Source: Myxococcota bacterium (GTDB taxonomy: Bacteria; Myxococcota_A; Polyangia; Palsa-1104; JAEUJZ01). From it: a stretch of DNA of 55,696 nt. The stretch's first letter is position 1; each line of letters begins with the position of its first letter. The notes beneath the pieces were generated by a model. It was not told the origin of the DNA and made no database searches. It saw only the letters and a program-made list of their open reading frames with translations. Location: the NCBI GenBank assembly GCA_025057315.1, contig JANWXW010000084.1:1-55696 (forward strand), in the 5' to 3' direction. Below, piece after piece: positions 1 through 8,595 of the stretch. Both the position numbers and the translations under genes were made by a program.

Positions 1-97
1 CCACCACGCCCAAGCCGACGCTGGCAACCAGCGCAGCCCCGGTTGCCAGGCGCTTCCTCCTCTCTGTCTTTTCGTCCTTTTCGCGCAGCGTGGTCAT
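1..97 (-). CDS. N-terminus of a membrane-anchored protein, truncated by the window edge
   Basis: Only the first 32 codons are present. The product starts MTTLREKDEKTE, continues with a basic stretch (RRKR) and then enters a hydrophobic segment (GAALVASVGLGVV), so it begins with a short charged cytoplasmic tail and a membrane anchor or signal-anchor. A strong Shine-Dalgarno sequence (GGGAGGAG) precedes the ATG at 97, and a good promoter lies upstream at 126-154. The gene is divergent from the VanW-family gene. The family cannot be told from this fragment. Confidence 0.7.
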   Translation of the reverse strand, partial: MTTLREKDEKTERRKRLATGAALVASVGLGVV

Positions 98-125
98 CTC
101 GCTCCTCCCTGGGGGGACACATTGA

Positions 126-154
126 AAGCTACCGCCCCCCCGCTGGGGTGTCAA
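126..154 (-). promoter_or_regulatory. Sigma-70-like promoter for the truncated leftmost gene
   Basis: Read on the minus strand there is a perfect -35 box TTGACA (149-154), a 17-nt spacer and a -10-like TAGCTT (126-131). About 28 nt of leader with a Shine-Dalgarno site follow before the ATG at 97. It is a useful reference for promoter spacing in this genome. Confidence 0.65.
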
Positions 155-352
155 CCCGGGCCAGGTGCCGCGCGCGGGTGCACCCTTTCGCAGAAGCACT
201 TGGAGAAGATGATGCCAGATGATGGGTTCCGGGGCCCCACACAACCATCCGGGGCCCGATTCGCTGGCCAGTCCGCCTCGCGCTCCGGCGTCGGCATCCC
301 CTTGCTGGCCCGCCGTCGTGTCTTGTCCAACCACCGGCCAACCGCCACAAAG

Positions 353-380
353 TTGTCTTCTCCCAGGGCCTTGCTACGAT
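353..380 (+). promoter_or_regulatory. Candidate promoter of the VanW-family gene
   Basis: TTGTCT (353-358), a 16-nt spacer and TACGAT (375-380) precede the ATG at 391 by 10 nt. The alternative ATG at 379 lies inside the -10 box, which is why the start at 391 is preferred. Confidence 0.5.
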
Positions 381-390
381 GCCTGCGGTG

Positions 391-1887
391 ATGGACCCAT
401 GCCCTTCTTCCACAGCGGCGAACCGGCATCGCCGGGCTGTTGTGTCGGTGGCTCTGGGCATCCTGCTGGTGGGTCTGTGTGGCACCGCCGTGGCTCTGTA
501 TCTTCGCACGGCCCCGGCCACGCTGGTGGGCTTGCGTCTGGCCGGCGAGCCCCTCCCGTCGGTGTCACCGGAGGATCTACCGGCTCGGGTGCGCGCCGTG
601 GCCGACCGCTTTCTCGCTCGCCCCATCCGGCTGCGTGCCGGCACGGAGGTGGTGCGGGCCAGCCTGCAGCAGGCTGGTTTCCTGGTGGACGTAGAGCAAG
701 CAGCCGCAGCGGCTCTGCGCAGTGGCCGAAGCGGTCATTTCCTGCAAGACCTTGTGACCCGCTGGCGCGCCCGGCGCCAGGGCCTGGACCTGCCGCTGCC
801 GGTGCGTCTGGATCAAACGCGCGCCTTCGACTTCCTCATGGAGGTAAAAGACGAGGTGGACCGCAGCGCCAGCGACGCCCGGCTCGACCTGGAGCGGCAT
901 ACGGTCGCCCCCGAGCGGCCAGGGCAGCTGCTGCGGGTCTACGATGCCCTGGTGGCGCTGGAGTATGTGGCGCGCTCGCTCTCGTATGGCCAGACGGTGC
1001 CAGAGGTGGTGCTGCCGGTTTCCGCGGTGTGGCCCTCGGTGCGCCAGGCGGACCTGCAGGACATCGACGTTTCGACCGTGCTGGGCAGCTGGGAAACCCG
1101 CTATTCTTCCGTCGAGAGCGACCGCACCTACAACCTCAAGATAGGCGCCGATCGGCTCAATGGCTACATCCTCCGACCCGGCGAGTTGTTCTCATTTAAC
1201 GCCGTGGTGGGCAACCGCACCGAGCGCGAGGGGTACCGCGTGGCACCGGTCATCCAGGGTGGCGAGCTGATCGATGGCCTCGCCGGCGGAATGTGTCAGA
1301 TCGCCTCGACGCTGCATGCAGCGGCGTTTTTTGCTGGTCTAGACATCGTGCGTTCTACACCCCACTCCCGACCGAGCACCTACATTCCCATGGGCCTCGA
1401 CTCGACGGTGGTCTGGCCGTCGGTCGATCTCAAGCTCAGAAACCCCTACGACTTCCCCGTGGTGCTGCACTACACTGTCCATCAGGGCGTGGTCAAGGTC
1501 GAGATCCTGGGCCGGAGGCGGCCCTACCATGTCGCCTTCGAGCGAGAGATTCTGCAGGAGACCGGCTTTGGCACCCAGCTCCGCCCCGATCCGACCATGC
1601 CCGCCGGGCAGCGGCTCGTCGAGCAGGATGGCTACCCCGGCTACCGCATCAAGCGGCGGCGCTACATCTTTACGGGGCGGTGGAGGCTCGATCCCAAGCA
1701 GGGCAACCGTCCCGCCCCAGAGGGGCTGGTGTCCAGCAAAGAATGGGACCTGTTCTATCCGCCGACCACCCAGATCATTCGCGTTGGGACCGGCCCGACC
1801 TCGCTGAAAAAGAAGGAGCCCTTCCCCTCGCACCGCATTCCTCCCGTACCGGCGCGGGACAAGCCCTTCTTGTACCTGGTGAGGTAA
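391..1887 (+). CDS. VanW-family protein
   Basis: The 498-residue product has a short N-terminal tail, one transmembrane segment (about residues 18-38) and a large extracytoplasmic part. Residues about 50-215 resemble the YoaR-type peptidoglycan-binding-like region that often precedes VanW domains. Residues about 240-375 carry the VanW core, with the motifs LRPGELFSFN, GGMCQIAST and STPHSRPS. VanW proteins occur near glycopeptide-resistance and cell-wall genes, but their biochemical role is not established. No resistance genes are nearby, so a general envelope role is more likely. The start at 391 is chosen from the promoter; 379 is the alternative. Confidence 0.85.
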   Translation: MDPCPSSTAANRHRRAVVSVALGILLVGLCGTAVALYLRTAPATLVGLRLAGEPLPSVSPEDLPARVRAVADRFLARPIRLRAGTEVVRASLQQAGFLVDVEQAAAAALRSGRSGHFLQDLVTRWRARRQGLDLPLPVRLDQTRAFDFLMEVKDEVDRSASDARLDLERHTVAPERPGQLLRVYDALVALEYVARSLSYGQTVPEVVLPVSAVWPSVRQADLQDIDVSTVLGSWETRYSSVESDRTYNLKIGADRLNGYILRPGELFSFNAVVGNRTEREGYRVAPVIQGGELIDGLAGGMCQIASTLHAAAFFAGLDIVRSTPHSRPSTYIPMGLDSTVVWPSVDLKLRNPYDFPVVLHYTVHQGVVKVEILGRRRPYHVAFEREILQETGFGTQLRPDPTMPAGQRLVEQDGYPGYRIKRRRYIFTGRWRLDPKQGNRPAPEGLVSSKEWDLFYPPTTQIIRVGTGPTSLKKKEPFPSHRIPPVPARDKPFLYLVR

Positions 1888-1940
1888 AACAGCAAGATAA
1901 CAGGCGGCAGGCCGCCCGCGATGTGTACAAGGATAGGCTC

Positions 1941-3053
1941 ATGGACAAGGAACTGAGTGCGCTTGTCCGTTCTTACGACCCGCATATCCCGCTGGAGCGG
2001 GCCGTGACGCTGCCAGCGCCGTTCTACCTGGACGGGCGGGTGCTGAAGCTGGAGCAGCGCACGGTGTTCTTCCGCAGCTGGCAGGTGGTGGGCCGGACGG
2101 CCCAGGTGGCTGTACCCGGCTGCTACCTGACCGCCGAGGTGGCTGGCGAACCGGTGCTGGTGGTTCGCGGCCACGATGGGGTGCTGCGGGCCTTCTATAA
2201 CGTCTGTCGACACCACGCGGCGGCCGTGATGACCGAGCCCGAGGGCCGCACCGACTGGCTCCGCTGCCCCTACCACGGCTGGACCTACGCCCTGTCGGGC
2301 GAGTTGCGCGGCACGCCCGACTTCCAGGGCGCCTGCGACTTCGACCGCGACGCCCATGGCCTTCTGCCCATAGCCGTTGCCTGCTGGCAGGGCTGGGTGC
2401 TGGTCCGGCTGGCCCCCGAGGGGCCCTCCCTGCAGGACTACCTGGGCGAAGAGCTGTCCCAACAGATAGCCGCCCTGGACCTGAGCCGCCTGTCGTTTTT
2501 TTGCCGCAGGCGCTACGAGGTCCCGTGCAACTGGAAGGTCTTTATCGACAACTACCTGGATGGTGGCTACCACGTGCCGCACCTGCACCGGGGCCTTGCC
2601 AGCGTGCTCGACAACGCCCGCTACGCCATCGAGCTGGGGGACCGGTTTTGCCTGCAGTGGAGCCCGCTGTCCACCGAGCACGCCGAAGCCGAGACCGCTG
2701 CCGTGCGAACCGGCGAGCGGGCCCTCTATTACTGGATTTATCCCAACTTCATGATCAACTGGTACGAGGGGGCCATGGACACCAACCTCGTGGTGCCGCG
2801 AGGTGTGGACCGCACCGAGGTCATCTTTGACTACTACTTTGCCGACACCAGCCCGGCGGCAGAGCCGCGCAACCTGGCCAGCATCGGCGTCTCCGAGCGC
2901 ATCCAGCAGGAAGATGTGGCTGTGTGCCAGTCGGTGCAGCGCGGGCTGGCCTCTCGGTCTTACCTCGCCGGACGCCTGTCCCCCCGGCGCGAGGCCGGCG
3001 AGCACCTGTTCCACCGGCTGCTGCACGCCGACCTGATCTCGGCCTTTATCTAG
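1941..3053 (+). CDS. Rieske non-haem iron oxygenase, alpha subunit
   Basis: The 370-residue product has an N-terminal Rieske [2Fe-2S] domain with C89-x-H91 and C109-x-x-H112 (CRHH...CPYHGW). A C-terminal SRPBCC-type catalytic domain contains NYLDGGYHVPHLH, which matches the D/H ligand motif for mononuclear iron. It resembles ring-hydroxylating oxygenase alpha subunits and choline-monooxygenase-like enzymes; the substrate cannot be told. Electrons should come from a separate reductase or ferredoxin, and none is encoded nearby. The ATG at 1941 is preceded by AAGGA. The 3' end overlaps the convergent lipoprotein gene by 8 bp. Confidence 0.88.
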   Translation: MDKELSALVRSYDPHIPLERAVTLPAPFYLDGRVLKLEQRTVFFRSWQVVGRTAQVAVPGCYLTAEVAGEPVLVVRGHDGVLRAFYNVCRHHAAAVMTEPEGRTDWLRCPYHGWTYALSGELRGTPDFQGACDFDRDAHGLLPIAVACWQGWVLVRLAPEGPSLQDYLGEELSQQIAALDLSRLSFFCRRRYEVPCNWKVFIDNYLDGGYHVPHLHRGLASVLDNARYAIELGDRFCLQWSPLSTEHAEAETAAVRTGERALYYWIYPNFMINWYEGAMDTNLVVPRGVDRTEVIFDYYFADTSPAAEPRNLASIGVSERIQQEDVAVCQSVQRGLASRSYLAGRLSPRREAGEHLFHRLLHADLISAFI

Positions 3054-4506
3054 GCTGCGGCCTCCGGTGCGCGACGAGGTCGAAGCCGCACCCCTCCGCA
3101 GGCTCTGGCTCGGGCAGCACAGCCGGCGGCCGCGTCCACCAGCGCATGGACACGTGGATGTGGTGATGGTGGAAGGGCCATCCCTCGCCGTAGGCCATCT
3201 TGGTCCGGAAGGCATCCCGTTGCGCTCGGCTGATCATGCCGGCCTGAAACTGCCGCTCTGCCTCCCTGTCGAGCAGCGGCCCAATCACCCGGTCCACGCC
3301 GATGACCCGCAGGCGGGCATGCTCGTACAGCTTGGCCATAAAGTACACTTGCCGCGGCAGGTCGACCACGTGCGTCTGCGCCGCGCTGGCATTGCAATAG
3401 TAACGGTCGTGAGAGCCCTCTTTCGCATCGCAGATGATGCGGGCCTCGTTGTAAGGCAAGCTGCCCTCGCTGGCCAGGGTGGTGTAGTAGGCGATGTCGA
3501 TGTTGCCCCCCTGGTCATGTGTCGTCTGTGGATGCCGGGGTCGGTTGACGTCGTACCCCGGGGTGATGCCATCGCGCTGGCTCATGTCGATGAGCCCCAG
3601 GGGCTTGGTGCGCGGGAACTTGAGCGCGGTTTCGCGCAGCGCGTAGCGCACGAGCATGATCAGCTCACGTCGCAGCCACCGGTAGCTGGCGGCCGAGTCG
3701 AACCGGTAGCTGTCGCCCGCATATCCATCCATCGGGTCCGGGAAGGGAAACTGAATGAGCTGGGTCCTGCCACCCGGGCCCTCGGGCCGTCCCTCGCACT
3801 CGTTCTGGCCGTATTCCGGCGCGCAGTCGCGCCCATCGGTCCACGGCACCAGCCAAGTCATCAGGCGATACTCGTTGGTCGCACCGCGGTAGCCGACCAG
3901 CTTCCAGGCAAAGGACCGAAGCGCCACGCTGCCATTCCACACCGACAGGAACTCCTCCCCGGTTTCGAACTGGCGGTAGTTCCAGCTGCACTCGTGGAGC
4001 AGCCGCCCCCCAAGGCATGCTCCATCCTGGTAGGCAGACAGGTCCAGATCGCCCATCTTGTGGTCAAAGACCGCCCCCAGGGTGGCGATGCGCCCCTTGG
4101 GGACCTCTAGCTGGAAGTGATCCTGGTCCCCCTCGCAGATGCGCAACCCATCGGTGGTGCCCGCTGGGGCCGGACGGGCGGCCAGGAGCGAGTCATTTGG
4201 CTCCAAGCGGTCCGTGCACCCCATCGGTTGCGCCTGACAGGTGCCGTCCACGCACTGCTGCCCCTCGGGGCAGGCGCCACTCGGGTTGAGCGGGCCACAG
4301 GCAGCGGGCAGCGGCACGCAGCGGCCCGTCTCGGTCTCACACACCTGGCCCGGGCCGCAGTCCATGTGCCGGATGCAGGGGGCGACGCAGCCTCCCGCCG
4401 GACAGGCCTCCTCCGGCTGGGCTGGGGCGCACGAGGCGATCAGGATCATCATCATCGCGAAGATGCTGAAGATGCTGAAGATTCCAGCCATGCAGCGGTG
4501 CCTCAT
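3046..4506 (-). CDS. Cys-rich lipoprotein with a C-terminal LAS-type metallopeptidase motif
   Basis: The 486-residue product has a lipoprotein signal (LIASC, Cys26). A Cys-rich region follows (about 35-100), of the CxxxxDC / GxxCxxxxGxC kind common in myxobacterial surface proteins. A middle region resembles a pre-peptidase/adhesion domain. The C-terminal region carries H330-x6-D337 (in HDQGGNID) and a late HxH (H449, H451), the metal-ligand signature of LAS peptidases (MepA/M74, M15). This suggests a surface-anchored peptidoglycan or peptide amidase/endopeptidase. The ATG at 4506 sits 6 nt after a -10 box with no Shine-Dalgarno site; Met6 is the alternative start. Confidence 0.75.
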   Translation of the reverse strand: MRHRCMAGIFSIFSIFAMMMILIASCAPAQPEEACPAGGCVAPCIRHMDCGPGQVCETETGRCVPLPAACGPLNPSGACPEGQQCVDGTCQAQPMGCTDRLEPNDSLLAARPAPAGTTDGLRICEGDQDHFQLEVPKGRIATLGAVFDHKMGDLDLSAYQDGACLGGRLLHECSWNYRQFETGEEFLSVWNGSVALRSFAWKLVGYRGATNEYRLMTWLVPWTDGRDCAPEYGQNECEGRPEGPGGRTQLIQFPFPDPMDGYAGDSYRFDSAASYRWLRRELIMLVRYALRETALKFPRTKPLGLIDMSQRDGITPGYDVNRPRHPQTTHDQGGNIDIAYYTTLASEGSLPYNEARIICDAKEGSHDRYYCNASAAQTHVVDLPRQVYFMAKLYEHARLRVIGVDRVIGPLLDREAERQFQAGMISRAQRDAFRTKMAYGEGWPFHHHHIHVSMRWWTRPPAVLPEPEPAEGCGFDLVAHRRPQPR

Positions 4507-4512
4507 GGGGGC

Positions 4513-4541
4513 AGCCTACGCCGGCCGCAGGGCGCGCGCAA
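4513..4541 (-). promoter_or_regulatory. Promoter placing the mRNA start at or next to the lipoprotein ATG
   Basis: On the minus strand TTGCGC (4536-4541), exactly 17 nt and TAGGCT (4513-4518) are followed by 6 nt (GCCCCC) and then the ATG at 4506. There is no Shine-Dalgarno sequence. Transcription would begin at about the A of the ATG, giving a leaderless message. Confidence 0.6.
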
Positions 4542-4628
4542 CCGAATCCTAGGCCCCGGGCCCCGGGGCCGCCCCAGCCGTGGTATCCTGCGCCCAGGTG
4601 CCCTCACCCCATGGCGAGGAGGTCTGTC

Positions 4629-5645
4629 ATGCGCCTGCTGTGCGTCTGCCTGGCCATGTTGTTTTCCGGGTTCCTGGCGGCTGGCTGTCAGGGCGATGCG
4701 ACCCAAGAAGAGGACAAGAACGATCCCGAGATGCCCTGCCAGGGGTTGGATTGCCCGCCCCAGGGCCACCAGTACGCCACCCGGGCCATTCAGCTGCCTG
4801 ACCAGAAGCTGTTTGCCATCGACATCGACGGGGATGGTCGGCCTGACAACCAGCTTCGGTCGGTGGTGCGCACCATCGCCGCAGCCGGGTTCGACCTGGA
4901 CGCCCAGCTCGCCGCTGCCCTGGCCGCTGGCAGCGGCATCGTGCTCGCTGAGGTAAGGCCTCTGGGCCTGGCGAGCGGTCCGGTCACCGTCAGCCTCCAC
5001 TCCGCAGCGCCGCCCATGCCTGGAGCTGCCCGGCCCAGGTTCGATGGCACCGATCGCTTCGCCGTGCTGCCGGGTCAGGTGCCGACCCTGCTGAGCGGCC
5101 GCCTGGAGGGCAACCAACTGCAGACGCTTTTGCCCCGCGAGCAGACCACGGCCACCCTGGCCCGCTTCGAGCTGCGGCTGCCGGTCGGCGGCGCGGTCCT
5201 GCCGCTGACCGCCTATGGCGTGCACCTTCAGGGGACGATCAGCCCGCAGGAGATCACAGAGGGTGAACTCCACGGCGTGGTGCGTGCCCAGGACATCGAG
5301 GCCCAGGTGATTCCGGCCATCGCCGCGCTGGTCACCTTCCAGATCAATCACTTCCCCATGGCCCAGGCCACCGAGTCGATCGTCCGGCTCCTAGAGGACC
5401 CTGGCCACCCCGTCACGCAGCGCAAGTGCATGGTGGCGCGCGACTGCTGTCAGCGCGTCGCCGACCGGCCCACCTGCAAGATTCTGCCCGAGGAAGTGAG
5501 GGACAACCCGGTGGTGGCGGCGGTGCTGCGCCCTGACGTCCAGGTCTTCGATGGGGACCAGTGGAGACCCATACCCGGCGGGGCGAACAAGAACGCCCTG
5601 TCGCTGGGCATTGGCTACACCGCCGTCAAGGCGCGCTTCCAGTAG
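4629..5645 (+). CDS. Lipoprotein of unknown function
   Basis: The 338-residue product has a clear lipobox (LAAGC). The mature part begins with an acidic, Cys-containing linker, then shows an IDIDGDGRPDN motif and a predicted beta-rich domain of about 250 residues. Three Cys near residues 262-280 (RKCMVARDCCQRV) suggest disulfides. I do not recognise a family. The start at 4629 is chosen because GAGGAGG lies just upstream; that sequence would be coding if the in-frame ATG at 4611 were used. The gene converges on the small barrel gene with a 20-bp overlap. Confidence 0.8.
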   Translation: MRLLCVCLAMLFSGFLAAGCQGDATQEEDKNDPEMPCQGLDCPPQGHQYATRAIQLPDQKLFAIDIDGDGRPDNQLRSVVRTIAAAGFDLDAQLAAALAAGSGIVLAEVRPLGLASGPVTVSLHSAAPPMPGAARPRFDGTDRFAVLPGQVPTLLSGRLEGNQLQTLLPREQTTATLARFELRLPVGGAVLPLTAYGVHLQGTISPQEITEGELHGVVRAQDIEAQVIPAIAALVTFQINHFPMAQATESIVRLLEDPGHPVTQRKCMVARDCCQRVADRPTCKILPEEVRDNPVVAAVLRPDVQVFDGDQWRPIPGGANKNALSLGIGYTAVKARFQ

Positions 5646-6249
5646 GGGCAGGAAAGCGCGCATAGATCCCCAGCAGCACCTCCCCTTCCGGCACGTAGGC
5701 TTGCCGGATGCCCTCCACGAACAGGAAGCGGCCCTCCAAGCGCAGGCCCCAGTGGCGCTGCACGCCGATGGCCACCCCGCCGCCGCCATGGATCGCCGCC
5801 ACCGCGTCGGTCTGAATCAGCCCTGGGGCCAGGGGCGTGGCCATGTGGGCGCCCACGCCGAGCAGCAGCAACGGCTGCACGCGCCCGGCCAGAAAGGCAA
5901 CGATGATGTGTCCCCGCACGGGCAATACCGCCGCGCCGGACTGGGTGCCTTCTACCTCGCGGCCGTCTGGCTCCCGCAAGCGGCCCCGCGTGGGCGCCGG
6001 ACTCGCTGCTATCTCAACCTCGAAGCCAATGCCGGGTCGCTGCAGCCACCCCAGGCGCATCCCCAGCAGGCCCGAGTGGACCAGCGCGCTGTCCGGGTCA
6101 TGGAGCACGCGGGCCCGGCCGAGGGCGCCGTCTTCCGAGTAGAATTTGCCTCCTGCAAACACACCCAACTCCACCTCGGCCCGCGCTGGCGGGCCAACGC
6201 CCAGCAGGGCGATGACCACAGCAGCACAGGCAAGCCTCGCGCCCAGCAT
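5626..6249 (-). CDS. Small outer-membrane beta-barrel protein
   Basis: The 207-residue product has a cleavable signal peptide (VGPPARA|EVELG) and then an alternating hydrophobic/polar pattern typical of an 8-stranded barrel. The mature start (EVELGVFAGGKFYSE) closely matches the start of the barrel part of the OmpA-like protein at 44681 (ELELGGLLGGRFFSD), and both share the later pattern of a GxG-rich strand followed by LRLEGR. The two barrels are therefore probably paralogues; this one lacks the repeats and C-terminal domain. It is last in a three-gene minus-strand operon, 12 nt after the DUF481-like gene. Confidence 0.75.
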   Translation of the reverse strand: MLGARLACAAVVIALLGVGPPARAEVELGVFAGGKFYSEDGALGRARVLHDPDSALVHSGLLGMRLGWLQRPGIGFEVEIAASPAPTRGRLREPDGREVEGTQSGAAVLPVRGHIIVAFLAGRVQPLLLLGVGAHMATPLAPGLIQTDAVAAIHGGGGVAIGVQRHWGLRLEGRFLFVEGIRQAYVPEGEVLLGIYARFPAPTGSAP

Positions 6250-6261
6250 GCGGCCTTCCTC

Positions 6262-7368
6262 TTAGAGAAAATTGAATACCAGGTTGGCCTCGGTCGTCAG
6301 GTCGAGGCGCTGGTTGTAGCGAACACGATAGATGGCCAGGTCGCGAGCGGCTGCGTCGCGGTTGTTGCCATAGTCCCAGCCGTCCTCGATGCGGCGCTCC
6401 TGCTGCGAGCAGGTGTAGGTTTGCAAGATTCGCTGCGCCACCTCCGAGTAGGGCGAGAACTTGAGGCTCGGGTTGGGCGCCGGACAGGCATCAAAGCGCA
6501 GGCTAAAAGAAAAGCGAAATCCCAGCCGCTGCCAGATCTTGGTGGTCAACGCCACCTGGGCGTTCACCCGGGTCGCATCCCCCGTCGTGGCGTAGCGCTC
6601 CACGACGATGGCAGGGTTGAGGTTGAGCAGCGTCTCGGCCCGGGCGGTCAGCTGGGTACTCTCGCCGAGCTTAAGATGATAGCCGACAAACAGGCGCGCC
6701 GAGGCAAAAAACAGGCTGTCGCTGATCTCCATCCTGGCCGGGCCAACGATGTAGCTGTTGTACGTAAAGTCGGCACCCAGCTCGGCCTTGACCTCGTGCA
6801 TGGAGTTGCGAAACAGCTGGCGCGAGTAACCGACCTGCCCACCGGTGACGACGCTTTTGCTCGCCGGCGTGTCCATGCCGATAAAGCCGACCACAAAGCC
6901 GGCGTTGTTGCGGCTGACGAAGCGGTCGTAGCGCCCCTTGAACAGCAGGAACCCGGCGGTGGTCTTGCTCTGGTTGCCGACCTCCTCGCCGCGGTCCACA
7001 AGGCCGTTGCACCCCATGGCCATGGAGCCCGGCTCGCAGATGTTGCCGCTGCTGTCGCGGTCGATGAGCAACGGCAAGGTCGTCAGGGAGTACATTCCGC
7101 TCAGCTCCGCAGACACCAGGTTCTTGCCGTCGTTGCGCGAGGCCGTGGCCCCCCCCGACACGGTCAGCACGTTGGCATTGCCAGCAGCAAGCGTAAAGCC
7201 AGCAGAGGCCGAGGCCTTCCATTCCACCTCCTTCACTTCTTTGTTCTCGACAAACTTGTACTCGGTGGTAAACAGCCCGGCCCGGGTCAGCGACTGGCCG
7301 TGCACCGGGGGCGCCCACGATGGCGCCAGCAGCATCATAAGCCCCGTCGCGAGGCACCGGGTGTGCAT
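6262..7368 (-). CDS. DUF481-like outer-membrane protein
   Basis: The 368-residue product has a signal peptide (ending about VHGQS) and a long run of amphipathic beta strands, ending in a C-terminal aromatic (NLVFNFL) as expected of BAM substrates. The overall pattern (GFTLAAGNAN, SAELSG, NNAGFVVGF, LRAETLLNL-type strands) resembles the DUF481/YdiY family of salt-induced outer-membrane proteins, whose function is poorly known. The start at 7368 is chosen because AAGAGGCG lies directly upstream. It lies between the beta-propeller gene and the small barrel gene and is probably cotranscribed with both. Confidence 0.65.
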   Translation of the reverse strand: MHTRCLATGLMMLLAPSWAPPVHGQSLTRAGLFTTEYKFVENKEVKEVEWKASASAGFTLAAGNANVLTVSGGATASRNDGKNLVSAELSGMYSLTTLPLLIDRDSSGNICEPGSMAMGCNGLVDRGEEVGNQSKTTAGFLLFKGRYDRFVSRNNAGFVVGFIGMDTPASKSVVTGGQVGYSRQLFRNSMHEVKAELGADFTYNSYIVGPARMEISDSLFFASARLFVGYHLKLGESTQLTARAETLLNLNPAIVVERYATTGDATRVNAQVALTTKIWQRLGFRFSFSLRFDACPAPNPSLKFSPYSEVAQRILQTYTCSQQERRIEDGWDYGNNRDAAARDLAIYRVRYNQRLDLTTEANLVFNFL

Positions 7369-7395
7369 GCAATCGCCTCTTGCCGTCAACAGAGC

Positions 7396-8589
7396 CTATG
7401 GGTTTGCGGGCCAGGGATGGCTGGACCCCGCCGGGTTGCCTACCGGCACACGCCAGGGATGGTAAGCATCTTCTTTTTGGGTCAAAGCCAACTTCCACAG
7501 GTATCGCTCCCCGTCGACCACGGCGATCACGGCCCCGTCCCAGCCTAGCGTCAGCCCCGCAGAGGACACCGGCCCGGGCAGGGCCTGCCGCCACAGCCCC
7601 CCCGCGGGCGTCGCCGACAGGACGCCGTGGTAGCCAGGCAGCAGCCACCGCCCCGGTGCGTGGAAGGCGGCATAGATTCGGCCGTCCCCGCCGAGCAGGG
7701 GGCCAGAGCTCAGCTCCGCCGCCTCTGCCACGGGTCCGAGCGGAATGCAGCTCCCGCCGGCGCGGCACAGGGCCCAGCCCCCCCCGCTGCCTGGCGCCTC
7801 GCTCAGGACGAACACGGACCCATCGCGCAGCAGCAGCGGTGCCGAGCGCGCCGCAGCCGGCAGCCCAACGCGGCGCACCACCTCCGCCCCTGGGCCAAGC
7901 ACCAGCACCTCGGTCCCCGCCGCCACGGCAGCCAACTCCCCCCGCCGCGGCGAGACCCCCAGGCCAGCAGCCGGTGCGCCCAGGCGCCGCCGCGCCACCA
8001 CCACCCCCGTCGGCTCGCTGAGCACCAGCAGGGGCGGCCCTTGCTCCGGCACGCCCGCTGCAAGCAGCTGCCCGCTCGGCAGGACGATGAGCCGCCGCCC
8101 CTTGAGCAGCCCCAGCTCGGTGCGGAAGCGCAGCTGGCCCTCCGGCCCGAAGCCGGCCAGGCCCCCGCCTCGATCGAGCAGGTAGATGAGGCCCTGCGGA
8201 TCGGCACAGGGCAGGTCCCCGACCTCGCCGTTGTCATCGACGGCAAAGCGCGGGTCGCCGCCGAGGCTGTAGCCGAGGAGCTGCCCGGCCCCCTGCAGCA
8301 CCAGCAGATCGCTGCGGACCAGCACGGGCTGCGGCGTCACCGGCCCGGGCAACCGCTTGTTCCACGACAGCATCCCCGACGGCTCCAGCGCCATCAGCTG
8401 GGCGCCTCCCACCACGACAAAGATGCGACCATCCGGGTGCAGCGCCGGCCGTCCCAGGGGCTGAAACGGCAGCGCCAGGGCGCGTTCCAGGTGGTTTTCC
8501 AGCTGCAGCGCCTGGCGCGTGCTCCACCAGGCGACGCTCCAGCCCAGGGCACACAGGGACAGCGCCGCACCAAGCCATCGTAGGGGCAT
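7396..8589 (-). CDS. Membrane-anchored PQQ-like beta-propeller protein
   Basis: The 397-residue product has one N-terminal transmembrane/signal-anchor segment. About seven degenerate blade repeats follow, of the kind PALHPDGRIFVV, ADPQGLIYLLDRGG, LLRDGSVFVLSE and LLGGDGRIYAAF, which resemble BamB/PQQ-like propellers. Such proteins usually act as scaffolds or sensors in the envelope. It is first in an operon with two outer-membrane barrels, so a role in barrel assembly or interaction is possible but unproven. Two ATGs are adjacent (8592 and 8589); the second is preferred because it lies 6 nt after the -10 box. Confidence 0.75.
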   Translation of the reverse strand: MPLRWLGAALSLCALGWSVAWWSTRQALQLENHLERALALPFQPLGRPALHPDGRIFVVVGGAQLMALEPSGMLSWNKRLPGPVTPQPVLVRSDLLVLQGAGQLLGYSLGGDPRFAVDDNGEVGDLPCADPQGLIYLLDRGGGLAGFGPEGQLRFRTELGLLKGRRLIVLPSGQLLAAGVPEQGPPLLVLSEPTGVVVARRRLGAPAAGLGVSPRRGELAAVAAGTEVLVLGPGAEVVRRVGLPAAARSAPLLLRDGSVFVLSEAPGSGGGWALCRAGGSCIPLGPVAEAAELSSGPLLGGDGRIYAAFHAPGRWLLPGYHGVLSATPAGGLWRQALPGPVSSAGLTLGWDGAVIAVVDGERYLWKLALTQKEDAYHPWRVPVGNPAGSSHPWPANP

Positions 8590-8595
8590 CATCTC

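Noticed and set aside
391..1887. VanW gene as evidence for a vancomycin-resistance cluster
   Set aside because: No vanHAX, vanS/R or D-Ala-D-Lac ligase genes lie nearby, and VanW-family proteins occur widely outside such clusters.
5551..7548. 665-codon open frame on the plus strand
   Set aside because: It lies antisense to the barrel and DUF481-like genes, which have signal peptides, ribosome sites and strand patterns; the open frame is a GC-bias effect.
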